From: DASXMX01 sp036794395
Lineage (GTDB): Bacteria > Planctomycetota > Phycisphaerae > Tepidisphaerales > Tepidisphaeraceae
Assembly (NCBI GenBank): GCA_036794395.1
Contig: DAIRGS010000340.1
Location: 1-7,624, forward strand
DNA length: 7,624 nucleotides
Direction of reading: 5' to 3'
Shown here: piece by piece, positions 1 to 5,270 of the stretch
How positions within the stretch are numbered: the first letter of the stretch is position 1
Layout: every line of letters begins with the position of its first letter
Notes under the pieces: model-generated
The model's database searches: none
Told to the model about the DNA's origin: nothing
What the model saw: only the letters and a program-made list of their open reading frames with translations
Translations under genes and position numbers: made by a program

Positions 1-148
1 GGGAGCGGCGGGTCCAGCGACAGGTGGTATGTGGGAAAACCAACGTGCCGAATCGAGCATTTTCTGTGGGTAAATTCAGACGGTTGTCCAACTGTCGAAG
101 CTTGGTTTTCCCAAATCGGACCCGGCGCTGACAGGCATCCCCCTCGAT

Positions 149-197
149 CATGGCTTGTCTTCGACCCTGAGGCTCAGACCCGAAGGGGAAAGCCATG
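149..197. repeat. Nested intergenic hairpin
   Basis: CATGGCTT (149-156) and AAGCCATG (190-197) form a perfect 8-bp stem. Inside it, CTTCG (159-163) pairs with CGAAG (181-185), and CTG (167-169) pairs with CAG (175-177) around a 5-nt apex, separated by a symmetric ACC/ACC internal loop. There is no T-tract on either side, so it does not look like a classical intrinsic terminator. It lies 94 bp beyond the rluA stop on the minus strand. It could be a folded repeat unit or a structured 3' end. Confidence 0.6.
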
Positions 198-223
198 TCA
201 CGAAACGCGCGGAATAGCGCACG

Positions 224-263
224 GTCATTTTTCCATCGAATCCTTCGCTTGGCCCAGAATGAC
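224..263. repeat. 6-bp inverted repeat beyond rluA
   Basis: GTCATT (224-229) is complementary to AATGAC (258-263) with a 28-nt interior. It begins 28 bp past the rluA stop in the direction of rluA transcription. The long loop and short arms make it a weak candidate for a termination structure. Only the pairing itself is directly seen. Confidence 0.25.
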
Positions 264-290
264 AAATGAGGGACTCTTTCTTGAACAAGT

Positions 291-1055
291 TCACTTTCCG
301 TATTTTCGCAGCGCGTTGAGCAGCGCCCGGAAATCTTTGGGCAGGGGTGCTTCGATGGTGATCGGAGTTTCTGATCGATCCGCAAACGTCAGCCGCTCGG
401 CATGAAGGGTGAGGCGGCTCATCAGCGGGCGCTCCGGTTGATCGGCGGCGGGGCGGTAGTTCCGCTTGAAGGAACTTAGCATGATGCCGGCCTCGGAACC
501 GGGAGCGGGTGGATGATAAACCGGGTCAATCGCGAGGGGTGAGCCGATATGTTTGAGGTGGACTCGAATTTGATGGGTTTTGCCGGTCTGGGGGAAAACC
601 CGGAGCAGCGCGAAAAGTCGGAAAAGTTCCTCCACCTTCCATAGCGTTCGTGCCGGCCGGCCACCATGGCGCACAACCGCCATCTTGCGGGCCGCCCCGG
701 GATGGGGCGCCAGGGCCGCGTCGATGTCTCCTTCAGATGCTGAAGGTCGGCCCGCGATCAGTGCGAGATACTGCTTTTTGATCAGGTTGTTTTGGAATTG
801 GTGAGAGAGATGGCGTTGCGAGTCGATGTTTTTGGCGAAAAGCAGGATCCCGCTAGTGTCCTTATCAAGTCGGTGGACTACGCGGAGCCGGGGATCGGCG
901 GTTCCGGTCCAAGCGAGTTCGATTTGATGGGCGAGGGCTTGGAGAACGCTCGTGTCTTCGCCGCGGCCGGGAATGGTCGCCAGGCCGGCGGGTTTGTTGA
1001 CGGCGATGTAGTCATCCGTCACGCTCAGCACATCCAGATCACTTTTGCCAGCCAC
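291..1055 (-). CDS. RluA-family RNA pseudouridine synthase
   Basis: Predicted cytoplasmic enzyme that isomerises a uridine in rRNA or tRNA to pseudouridine. The 254-aa product carries the family's catalytic motif HRLDKDTSG at residues 61-69, with D64 as the expected catalytic aspartate, an N-terminal DDYIAVNKPAG segment (14-24) that precedes the active site in this family, and the C-terminal core motif QTGKTHQIRVH. It has no N-terminal S4 domain, so it resembles the short RluA type rather than RluC or RluD. The exact target uridine cannot be read from sequence. The start is GTG; upstream the frame stays open for a stretch but offers no other usable start, and no clear Shine-Dalgarno is visible. 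It is transcribed divergently from the glycosyltransferase gene. No gene follows it in its direction within the window. The family call is secure; the substrate and start are less so. Confidence 0.93.
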   Translation of the reverse strand: MAGKSDLDVLSVTDDYIAVNKPAGLATIPGRGEDTSVLQALAHQIELAWTGTADPRLRVVHRLDKDTSGILLFAKNIDSQRHLSHQFQNNLIKKQYLALIAGRPSASEGDIDAALAPHPGAARKMAVVRHGGRPARTLWKVEELFRLFALLRVFPQTGKTHQIRVHLKHIGSPLAIDPVYHPPAPGSEAGIMLSSFKRNYRPAADQPERPLMSRLTLHAERLTFADRSETPITIEAPLPKDFRALLNALRKYGK

Positions 1056-1061
1056 ACGCCT

Positions 1062-1067
1062 AGTGTA
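1062..1067 (-). promoter_or_regulatory. Candidate -10 box for a leaderless rluA mRNA
   Basis: Read on the minus strand, TACACT lies six bases before the GTG start of the RluA-family gene. If used as a -10 element, transcription would begin at about the start codon and give a leaderless message, which would fit the missing Shine-Dalgarno. The only upstream -35-like hexamer, TTGGAG, has a 19-nt spacer. Weak evidence. Confidence 0.25.
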
Positions 1068-1099
1068 GCGGATGGGCGGTACGGCGCTCCAATTGGCGG

Positions 1100-1128
1100 T
1101 TGACCCTTTTTTGGGGGAGTTCTACTAT
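1100..1128 (+). promoter_or_regulatory. Sigma70-type promoter for the GT2/BshC-like operon
   Basis: TTGACC (1100-1105, five of six consensus bases) and TACTAT (1123-1128, four of six) are separated by exactly 17 bases in the divergent spacer, pointing at the glycosyltransferase gene. Transcription would start near 1135 and leave a leader of about 75 nt that contains two hairpins. This is a prediction from consensus and spacing only. Confidence 0.5.
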
Positions 1129-1144
1129 CACGGGCGGCAACCGG

Positions 1145-1168
1145 CGCGGGGTCTGCGTCCGCGTTTTT
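1145..1168 (+). terminator. Terminator-like hairpin in the GT2 leader
   Basis: CGCGG (1145-1149) pairs with CCGCG (1159-1163), extended by a G-T wobble inside, and is followed at once by TTTTT (1164-1168). It lies between the predicted promoter and the start codon, so it could attenuate the operon. The stem is short, and chance occurrence in GC-rich DNA is possible. Confidence 0.3.
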
Positions 1169-1176
1169 CAAACCGT

Positions 1177-1195
1177 CCGCCTGTTGTCCCGGCGG
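1177..1195 (+). promoter_or_regulatory. Leader hairpin just before the ribosome site
   Basis: CCGCC (1177-1181) pairs with GGCGG (1191-1195) across a 9-nt loop, ending five bases before the AAGGAG ribosome site. GGCGG at 1133-1137, near the predicted transcript start, is an equally good partner for the same CCGCC, so two mutually exclusive folds are possible. Confidence 0.3.
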
Positions 1196-1200
1196 GTAGC

Positions 1201-1206
1201 AAGGAG
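1201..1206 (+). promoter_or_regulatory. Ribosome binding site of the GT2 gene
   Basis: AAGGAG is followed after five bases by GTG at 1212. This decides the start: the upstream in-frame GTG at 1206 overlaps the ribosome site itself and cannot use it. Starting at 1212 puts the first beta strand (MRLLIAIPVHNE) right at the N-terminus, as is usual for this fold. Confidence 0.65.
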
Positions 1207-1211
1207 TGCAT

Positions 1212-1958
1212 GTGCGGCTGCTGATTGCCATTCCCGTTCATAACGAGCGCAAATACGTCCGTCAGGTATTGGAAAAAGTCCATCACTTTCACAATGGCGA
1301 CATTCTGGTCATTGACGATGGCAGCAAGGACGGCACGGCAGAGATCCTTGCGGGGATCCCGGATATCCATCGCATCCGTCACGCCTCCAATCTTGGATAT
1401 GGCCAGAGTTTGATTGACGCCTTCGATTTTGCCGACCAGCGGGGATACGACTGGGTCATCACCATGGACTGCGATGAGCAGCATGAGCCCGAGATGATTC
1501 CCGAGTTTGAGCGTGAGATTCGCACAAACCAGTGGGATATGATCAGCGGCTCGCGGTATCTGATTCAGCGAAGCAACGATGACCTTCCGCCCGGCGATCG
1601 GCGAAAGATCAACGGCCAGATCACTCAACTGGTTAACGAAACACTCGGCCTCAACCTGACCGATACCTTTTGCGGGTATAAAGCCCACCGTGTTGAGGCG
1701 ATGCGGAGGATCACGCTTGACGTAACAGGTTATGCGTTTCCGATGCAGCTTTGGCCACAGGTTGCGGCGGCGCAATTTCGAATCACCGAACTGCCGGTGC
1801 GGCTGATCTACAATGACCCGACCCGCCATTTCGGTGGGCAGCTTGACGATGCCGACAATCGGCTTCGTCACTATCTTGACGTCTTCCAGCAGGAAATGCG
1901 GCGAGCGTTTCCACCCGAAGCCCGCGAACCCGAAGAGGTCTGCTGTTGCGCCAAGTAG
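1212..1958 (+). CDS. Family 2 glycosyltransferase, DPM1-like
   Basis: Soluble GT-A fold transferase of about 248 aa that should move a sugar from a nucleotide sugar to a lipid, polyisoprenyl phosphate or small-molecule acceptor. The nucleotide-binding start IPVHNE (7-12), VIDDGSKDGT (33-42), the DxD-type metal site in MDCDEQH (85-91; D86, D88), SGSR (112-115) and the acceptor-side segment LTDTFCGYKAHR (149-160) occur in family order. The length matches single-domain dolichol-phosphate-mannose-synthase-like enzymes. There is no C-terminal membrane helix or GtrA domain. The tail ends in three consecutive cysteines followed by Ala-Lys, which is unusual. The next gene begins at its stop codon, implying translational coupling and a shared pathway. 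It is a GT2 enzyme and not the GT4 type that starts bacillithiol synthesis. Donor and acceptor are unknown. Confidence 0.9.
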   Translation: MRLLIAIPVHNERKYVRQVLEKVHHFHNGDILVIDDGSKDGTAEILAGIPDIHRIRHASNLGYGQSLIDAFDFADQRGYDWVITMDCDEQHEPEMIPEFEREIRTNQWDMISGSRYLIQRSNDDLPPGDRRKINGQITQLVNETLGLNLTDTFCGYKAHRVEAMRRITLDVTGYAFPMQLWPQVAAAQFRITELPVRLIYNDPTRHFGGQLDDADNRLRHYLDVFQQEMRRAFPPEAREPEEVCCCAK

Positions 1959-1960
1959 AT

Positions 1961-3466
1961 ATGGACCTCGAACCCGCGCGTTACGATCGCTGGAAAGCGC
2001 CGGCTGAGGATGGGCAGGTTCTGATCTGGCCCGTCGCCGGGCAGTTGCTGGATGATGCGCGCGACAACCACAGGCGGCTGGGGGCCTGCGAAACCGCTCG
2101 AGTTCAAAATATCCCGCTACCCCAAGTTCGGCGCAAAATGCGTCAGTGGCTCGGGCACGACGATGCCCAGCATCTGATTGCAACCGGCCATCAAACCGAA
2201 CTTCATCATCCGGGGGTCTGGGCGAAGAATGCACTTATTGACGCCGTCGCTGGAAAGCTCGGAGGTAGAGCTTTTCACTTTGCGGTCGATACCGATGAAC
2301 CCAAGCATCTTGAGCTGAGATGGCCCGGCGGCTCGGTACCGCTGAGCGATGATCCATCGAGCCAACGGGCGGCATGGAGCGGGCTGGTAAATCCGCCGAC
2401 ACCGGCACACGTCGGTCAGATAGAAGAGACCTTTTCCAAAGCGGCTTCCGAATGGAACTTCACACCCATCGCGCCGGAGTTTCTAAAATCGTTCCAGCGG
2501 ATTTCGGGAACCGCGAGCAATCTTCCGGCTGCGTTGAGCGATGCGCTTCATCAACTCGATTGGGGGCTGGGTCTTCGTTACGACGCGATGATCGTGTCGC
2601 CGATTTGCCTTTCCGAGCCGTACCTGTTGTTCGTGCACCATGTCCTGGCGCGCGCGGGCGAGTTCGCGGCACATTACAACGATTCGTTGGCCCACTATCG
2701 ACGGGGAAATAAAATAAAGGATCCCGGGCGTCCGATGCCGGATTTGAAGGTCACGGGCGAGGCCTGCGAAGTACCTTTCTGGCTCGACTCGCTAACGGCG
2801 GGGAGCCGTTCCCGCGCGTCGGTCGTGCCGGTGGACGGGCAGTGGGCTTTGCGGTTGAACGATGGGGAGGTTTTTCGGTTCGATCCATTCGCCGAAGGTT
2901 GGCCGGCGGCGCAATCGCTGCTGAAGTGGCTCCGGGCACGCGGCCTGAGGCTTGCGCCGCGGGCGCTGACGTTGACGGCGGTGTTGCGATTGTTCGTGGC
3001 AGACCAGTTTGTCCATGGTATTGGCGGGGGGCAATATGATCAGGTGCTGGATACGCTGATTACGTCGCACTTTGGCATCGAGCCCCCGCGGTTTTCGGTG
3101 ACGACCGCGACACTTTTCTTTCCCGAGGCGGTGGGCCAGCCGCGGGCATGTTTGCCCTGCGTTGTTCGCGAAGGACATCAGCTTCGGCACTCGTTGCTTG
3201 GAAAAGAGAAGATGGCGCTGGTGGAGCAAATTGCAGCCCTCCCGCGTGGTTCGAGCGAGCGATCCACGTTGTTCTACCAGATGCATGACAAGCTCACGGC
3301 GGCGCTGGCGTCTCCTTCCCTCAAGGAATGGGAGAAGCGTTTGCGCGAGTCCGAGGAGCGGGCGATGGCGGAGCGGGTGCTGTTTGATCGCGAACTTTTC
3401 TATGCAATCCAGCCGAGGGACCGGCTCGTGGGGTTGATTGATCGATATCGTGGGGTTTTCGAGTAA
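1961..3466 (+). CDS. BshC-like (bacillithiol synthase superfamily) protein
   Basis: A 501-aa cytoplasmic protein with no signal peptide or membrane segment. I relate it, from remembered family motifs, to BshC, which adds cysteine to glucosaminyl-malate in bacillithiol synthesis. ATGHQTELHHPGVWAKN (74-90) matches the BshC TGQQ...GP..T..K region; HFAVDTDEPKHLEL (106-119) sits where BshC has its FW.A.EDHDF segment; DQF..GIGGGQYDQVL (348-363) with HFGI (370-373) and the SVTTATL strand (379-385) match VGGPGEIAYFAQL...P..SATL. A C-terminal Lys/Glu/Arg-rich helix (about 453-475) may be the coiled coil, and RELFYAIQPRDRL (477-489) closes the protein. Length is close to BshC (about 530-540 aa). Divergence makes a different substrate likely. 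ATG is 2 nt after the GT2 stop; an in-frame TTG at 1946, preceded by GAAGAGG, is an alternative that would add five residues and overlap the GT2 gene. Confidence 0.7.
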   Translation: MDLEPARYDRWKAPAEDGQVLIWPVAGQLLDDARDNHRRLGACETARVQNIPLPQVRRKMRQWLGHDDAQHLIATGHQTELHHPGVWAKNALIDAVAGKLGGRAFHFAVDTDEPKHLELRWPGGSVPLSDDPSSQRAAWSGLVNPPTPAHVGQIEETFSKAASEWNFTPIAPEFLKSFQRISGTASNLPAALSDALHQLDWGLGLRYDAMIVSPICLSEPYLLFVHHVLARAGEFAAHYNDSLAHYRRGNKIKDPGRPMPDLKVTGEACEVPFWLDSLTAGSRSRASVVPVDGQWALRLNDGEVFRFDPFAEGWPAAQSLLKWLRARGLRLAPRALTLTAVLRLFVADQFVHGIGGGQYDQVLDTLITSHFGIEPPRFSVTTATLFFPEAVGQPRACLPCVVREGHQLRHSLLGKEKMALVEQIAALPRGSSERSTLFYQMHDKLTAALASPSLKEWEKRLRESEERAMAERVLFDRELFYAIQPRDRLVGLIDRYRGVFE

Positions 3467-3498
3467 GATTCTTCCTGCCATCCGGTTGTGGCGCCATT

Positions 3499-3555
3499 AC
3501 CTTCGGTTGTATTTTGTGTCGCACAGCCACTCTTAGGCTTCGTTCAACCGAAGGT
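3499..3555. repeat. 11-bp inverted repeat enclosing a small hairpin
   Basis: ACCTTCGGTTG (3499-3509) is perfectly complementary to CAACCGAAGGT (3545-3555). The interior contains its own TGTG/CACA hairpin (3515-3525). The right arm is shared with the hairpin at 3542-3560, so only one of the two can form at a time. Location just past the BshC-like stop suggests a role at the 3' end of that transcript, but no long T-tract follows. Confidence 0.55.
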
Positions 3556-3560
3556 TGAAC
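3542..3560 (+). terminator. Perfect 8-bp hairpin past the BshC-like gene
   Basis: GTTCAACC (3542-3549) pairs perfectly with GGTTGAAC (3553-3560) around a GAA loop, followed by the pyrimidine run TCTCTT. It lies 75 bp past the BshC-like stop. It may terminate transcription or block 3' exonucleases, or be half of the composite repeat that continues to 3605. The lack of a true T-run lowers confidence in the terminator role. Confidence 0.4.
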
Positions 3561-3567
3561 TCTCTTG

Positions 3568-3605
3568 CCCCCTCTCCCTCCGGGAGAGGGCTGGGGTGAG
3601 GGCGA
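3568..3605. repeat. REP-like GC-rich palindromic repeat
   Basis: CCCTCTCCC (3570-3578) and GGGAGAGGG (3582-3590) form a perfect 9-bp stem with a TCC loop, followed by CTGGGGTGAGGG. This exact style of element is known to me as a very common interspersed intergenic repeat in many bacterial genomes, whose false translations read like LSRRERG or PSPGGRG. Only one copy is in this window, so its repeated nature is from prior knowledge. Confidence 0.7.
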
Positions 3606-3701
3606 ATGACCAGTGACTTTGAAACGATATCTGCCAGATGACTTTCGCCCGCCGACCGAACAGAGCCAGGAACACTTGAAGCATCCTCGTTGATAACACC
3701 C

Positions 3702-4544
3702 ATGAAGCTTGCCTTCTCCACCAACGCGTACACAAAGCATTCGCTGACCCAAGCGCTGGAAGGAATTAAGCGCGCTGGATTTTCCGGCGTGGAGATTCTC
3801 GCGGATGTGCCGCATGCTTATCCAATGCAGATGGATGATGCACTCACTCTAGAGGTCAGCCGGAATCTGGAGCGCCTGGGTTTGGCGGTGAGCAACATCA
3901 ATTGCAACTGTTCGTTTGGCTACTGGAAAGACGCTCCGCCAGAGCCTTATTTTGAACCGAGCCTGATCAGCCCCAATCCCAAGCATCGGGCCGACCGGAT
4001 CGCAATGATCCAGCGCACGCTCCAGTTTGGGCGGGATGTGGGCGCGCGAAATATCAGCATTACCAGCGGCCGGATGCTCGGCGGTATGCCGCCGGAGCGG
4101 GCGGCCCGGCAGTTTGTCGAATCAATCAAGCCGGTGCTGGATCGCGCCGATAGCCTGGGAATCGATCTGGGCATCGAATGCGAGCCGGGGCTGTTTCTGG
4201 AATATGTTGCCGAGCTGCGGGAGTGGATTAACCGCCTTAACCATCCGCGGCTGGGCGCGAACCTGGATATCGGTCACAGCCAGGTGATCGGCGAGACCAT
4301 CCCGTACGAAGTGGAGATGCTCAGGGGCCGGATCTGGAACATGCACGTTGAGGACATCCCGGGTCGCAAGCACTATCACATGATTCCCGGCGAAGGCACG
4401 CTGGACTGGTCTAGCCTCAAGAGCGCGCTGGAGCGAATCGGGTATGACCGCTATCTGACGGTCGAGCTGTACACCCACACCGAGAACCCGCAGGAGGCCG
4501 CGGAGAAGAGCCACCAGTTCTTGAATGCCGTATTCGGCTCGTGA
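3702..4544 (+). CDS. Sugar phosphate isomerase/epimerase (TIM barrel)
   Basis: A 280-aa protein of the xylose-isomerase-like / AP-endonuclease-2 superfamily, which uses a divalent metal in a TIM barrel to isomerise or epimerise sugars and related polyols. Likely metal ligands lie in the expected strands: E159 in LGIECEPG, D189 and H192 in NLDIGHS, H215 in NMHVED and E255 in LTVELY. The HMIPGEGTLDW segment (226-236) is the family's substrate-loop signature. MKLAFSTNAY at the start is the first barrel strand, which favours ATG 3702 over the TTG at 3690; no good ribosome site is visible. The protein is full length, cytoplasmic and without a signal. The next gene starts 10 nt after its stop, so both are probably co-transcribed. 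The substrate cannot be predicted; relatives act on hexuloses, inositols or unknown compounds. Confidence 0.85.
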   Translation: MKLAFSTNAYTKHSLTQALEGIKRAGFSGVEILADVPHAYPMQMDDALTLEVSRNLERLGLAVSNINCNCSFGYWKDAPPEPYFEPSLISPNPKHRADRIAMIQRTLQFGRDVGARNISITSGRMLGGMPPERAARQFVESIKPVLDRADSLGIDLGIECEPGLFLEYVAELREWINRLNHPRLGANLDIGHSQVIGETIPYEVEMLRGRIWNMHVEDIPGRKHYHMIPGEGTLDWSSLKSALERIGYDRYLTVELYTHTENPQEAAEKSHQFLNAVFGS

Positions 4545-4554
4545 CCATTTGGCG

Positions 4555-5214
4555 ATGCTCCGCTACCGGTTCTATATTTTCGCGGTGATTTTGGCGGCGT
4601 CGATCTTCGGCGTGTCATGCGCGACGCACAAACCCGCGCCGGCCACGACGCAGCCGATCGCGACGCCAGTGGATATCCCAGGGGTTCGCAACTTTGCGTG
4701 GGTCTCTCCATCACTGTGCCGCGGCGGCCAACCGACGCGGGCGGGGTTTGAACAACTACAAAAGGCGGGGGTGAAGACAATCGTTAATTTGCGTGGCAAA
4801 AGCACCCGCGATGATGTTGAGCGGATGGGGTTGAAATATGTGCAGATCCCGTCCAGTGCATCGAAGCCGGACGAAAAGCTGGTGGTGGACTTTCTGCGAA
4901 CGGTTCGAGATCCGGTGAATCAGCCCGTGTTTGTTCACGACGAGGCGGGGGCGGATCGGGTGGGGGTCTACGTGGGGGCATACCGGTTGGTTGAGGAGGG
5001 TTGGGCGGCCAGTGATGTGGATGTCGAACTGGGACAGTTTCACTTCAATCGGTATTGGACGCAGATTCCCAGGTTTTTACATCAGTTGAATGTCGAGGGG
5101 GTTCGGAAAGAGATTTTGAACGTGCCGGTGGCGAGCACGCGTCCGGCGAGTCGGCCAACGACGCGGGGAATCACTCGCGCCACTTCGTTACCGGTTTCGT
5201 TCATTTCATCGTAG
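4555..5214 (+). CDS. Phosphatase-fold lipoprotein lacking the catalytic Cys
   Basis: A 219-aa predicted lipoprotein. Residues 1-22 (basic LRYR, a hydrophobic stretch, then GVSC) read as a type II signal with C22 as the lipidation site; the lipobox is imperfect, with Gly at -3. A Pro/Thr linker precedes a dual-specificity/tyrosine-phosphatase-like domain: SPSLCRGGQPTRAGFEQL (51-68), AGVKTIVNLRG (71-81), and the P-loop HDEAGADRVG (128-137). The canonical P-loop is HCxxGxxR(T/S); here D129 replaces the nucleophilic cysteine and V136 the Ser/Thr, while H128, G132 and R135 remain. The codon is GAC, at least two changes from any Cys codon, so not one miscalled base. It is probably a pseudophosphatase that binds phosphate or a partner outside the cytoplasm. 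The Thr/Ser/Arg-rich tail (192-219) looks disordered. ATG 4555 is preferred because the upstream ATG (4525) lies inside the epimerase gene and would spoil the signal peptide. Confidence 0.8.
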   Translation: MLRYRFYIFAVILAASIFGVSCATHKPAPATTQPIATPVDIPGVRNFAWVSPSLCRGGQPTRAGFEQLQKAGVKTIVNLRGKSTRDDVERMGLKYVQIPSSASKPDEKLVVDFLRTVRDPVNQPVFVHDEAGADRVGVYVGAYRLVEEGWAASDVDVELGQFHFNRYWTQIPRFLHQLNVEGVRKEILNVPVASTRPASRPTTRGITRATSLPVSFISS

Positions 5215-5226
5215 GAAGAACACATT

Positions 5227-5242
5227 GCGAGATAGGACTCGC
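5227..5242. terminator. Small hairpin between convergent genes
   Basis: GCGAG (5227-5231) pairs with CTCGC (5238-5242) around a 6-nt loop, in the 56-bp gap between the convergent phosphatase-like and mltA genes. A bidirectional terminator would be expected here, but there is no T-tract on either strand, so the call is weak. Confidence 0.25.
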
Positions 5243-5270
5243 GGGAGAAGAGCACCAGCCGGCCGTCGCC

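Larger units (their letters stand above)
1..290. other. Left flank, no supportable gene
   Basis: No gene is supportable between the window edge and the end of the RluA-family gene. One plus-strand frame stays open from base 1 to 405, but it has no recognisable domain, lacks a convincing start and ribosome site, and would run 115 bases antisense into the conserved rluA 3' end, so I do not call it. The stretch holds a long nested hairpin (149-197) and a 6-bp inverted repeat (224-263). The segment around 241-275 looks like the TTCGCT...CAGAATGACAAA type of interspersed repeat seen in many bacterial genomes; that resemblance is from memory and unchecked. Confidence 0.5.
3467..3701. other. Structured spacer without a gene
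   Basis: The 235 bp between the BshC-like gene and the epimerase contain no supportable gene. Short frames here only read through palindromes. The left half holds competing hairpins (3499-3560), the centre a GC-rich palindromic repeat (about 3568-3605), and the right half an imperfect direct repeat, CCAGTGACTTT (from 3610) and CCAGATGACTTT (from 3635). I see no convincing promoter for the epimerase. Confidence 0.6.

Noticed and set aside
1..60. Minus-strand ATG at base 60 with a frame open to the left edge
   Set aside because: Only 20 codons are visible, with no ribosome site and no recognisable N-terminus.
1128..2234. Long minus-strand open frame opposite the glycosyltransferase and BshC-like genes
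   Set aside because: It is antisense to conserved motifs of two recognisable proteins and its translation resembles no family, as expected for a shadow frame in GC-rich DNA.
2792..3481. Minus-strand open frame opposite the BshC-like C-terminal half
   Set aside because: The predicted protein is rich in Arg, Pro and Gln with no domain, typical of an antisense artefact.
3467..3701. Direct or palindromic repeats considered as a CRISPR array
   Set aside because: There is only one copy of each palindrome and no regular repeat-spacer pattern or cas gene.
3321..3815. Minus-strand open frame across the spacer
   Set aside because: It crosses the BshC-like 3' end, the palindromic repeat and the epimerase 5' end; its PSPGGRG-like stretch is the usual false translation of that repeat.
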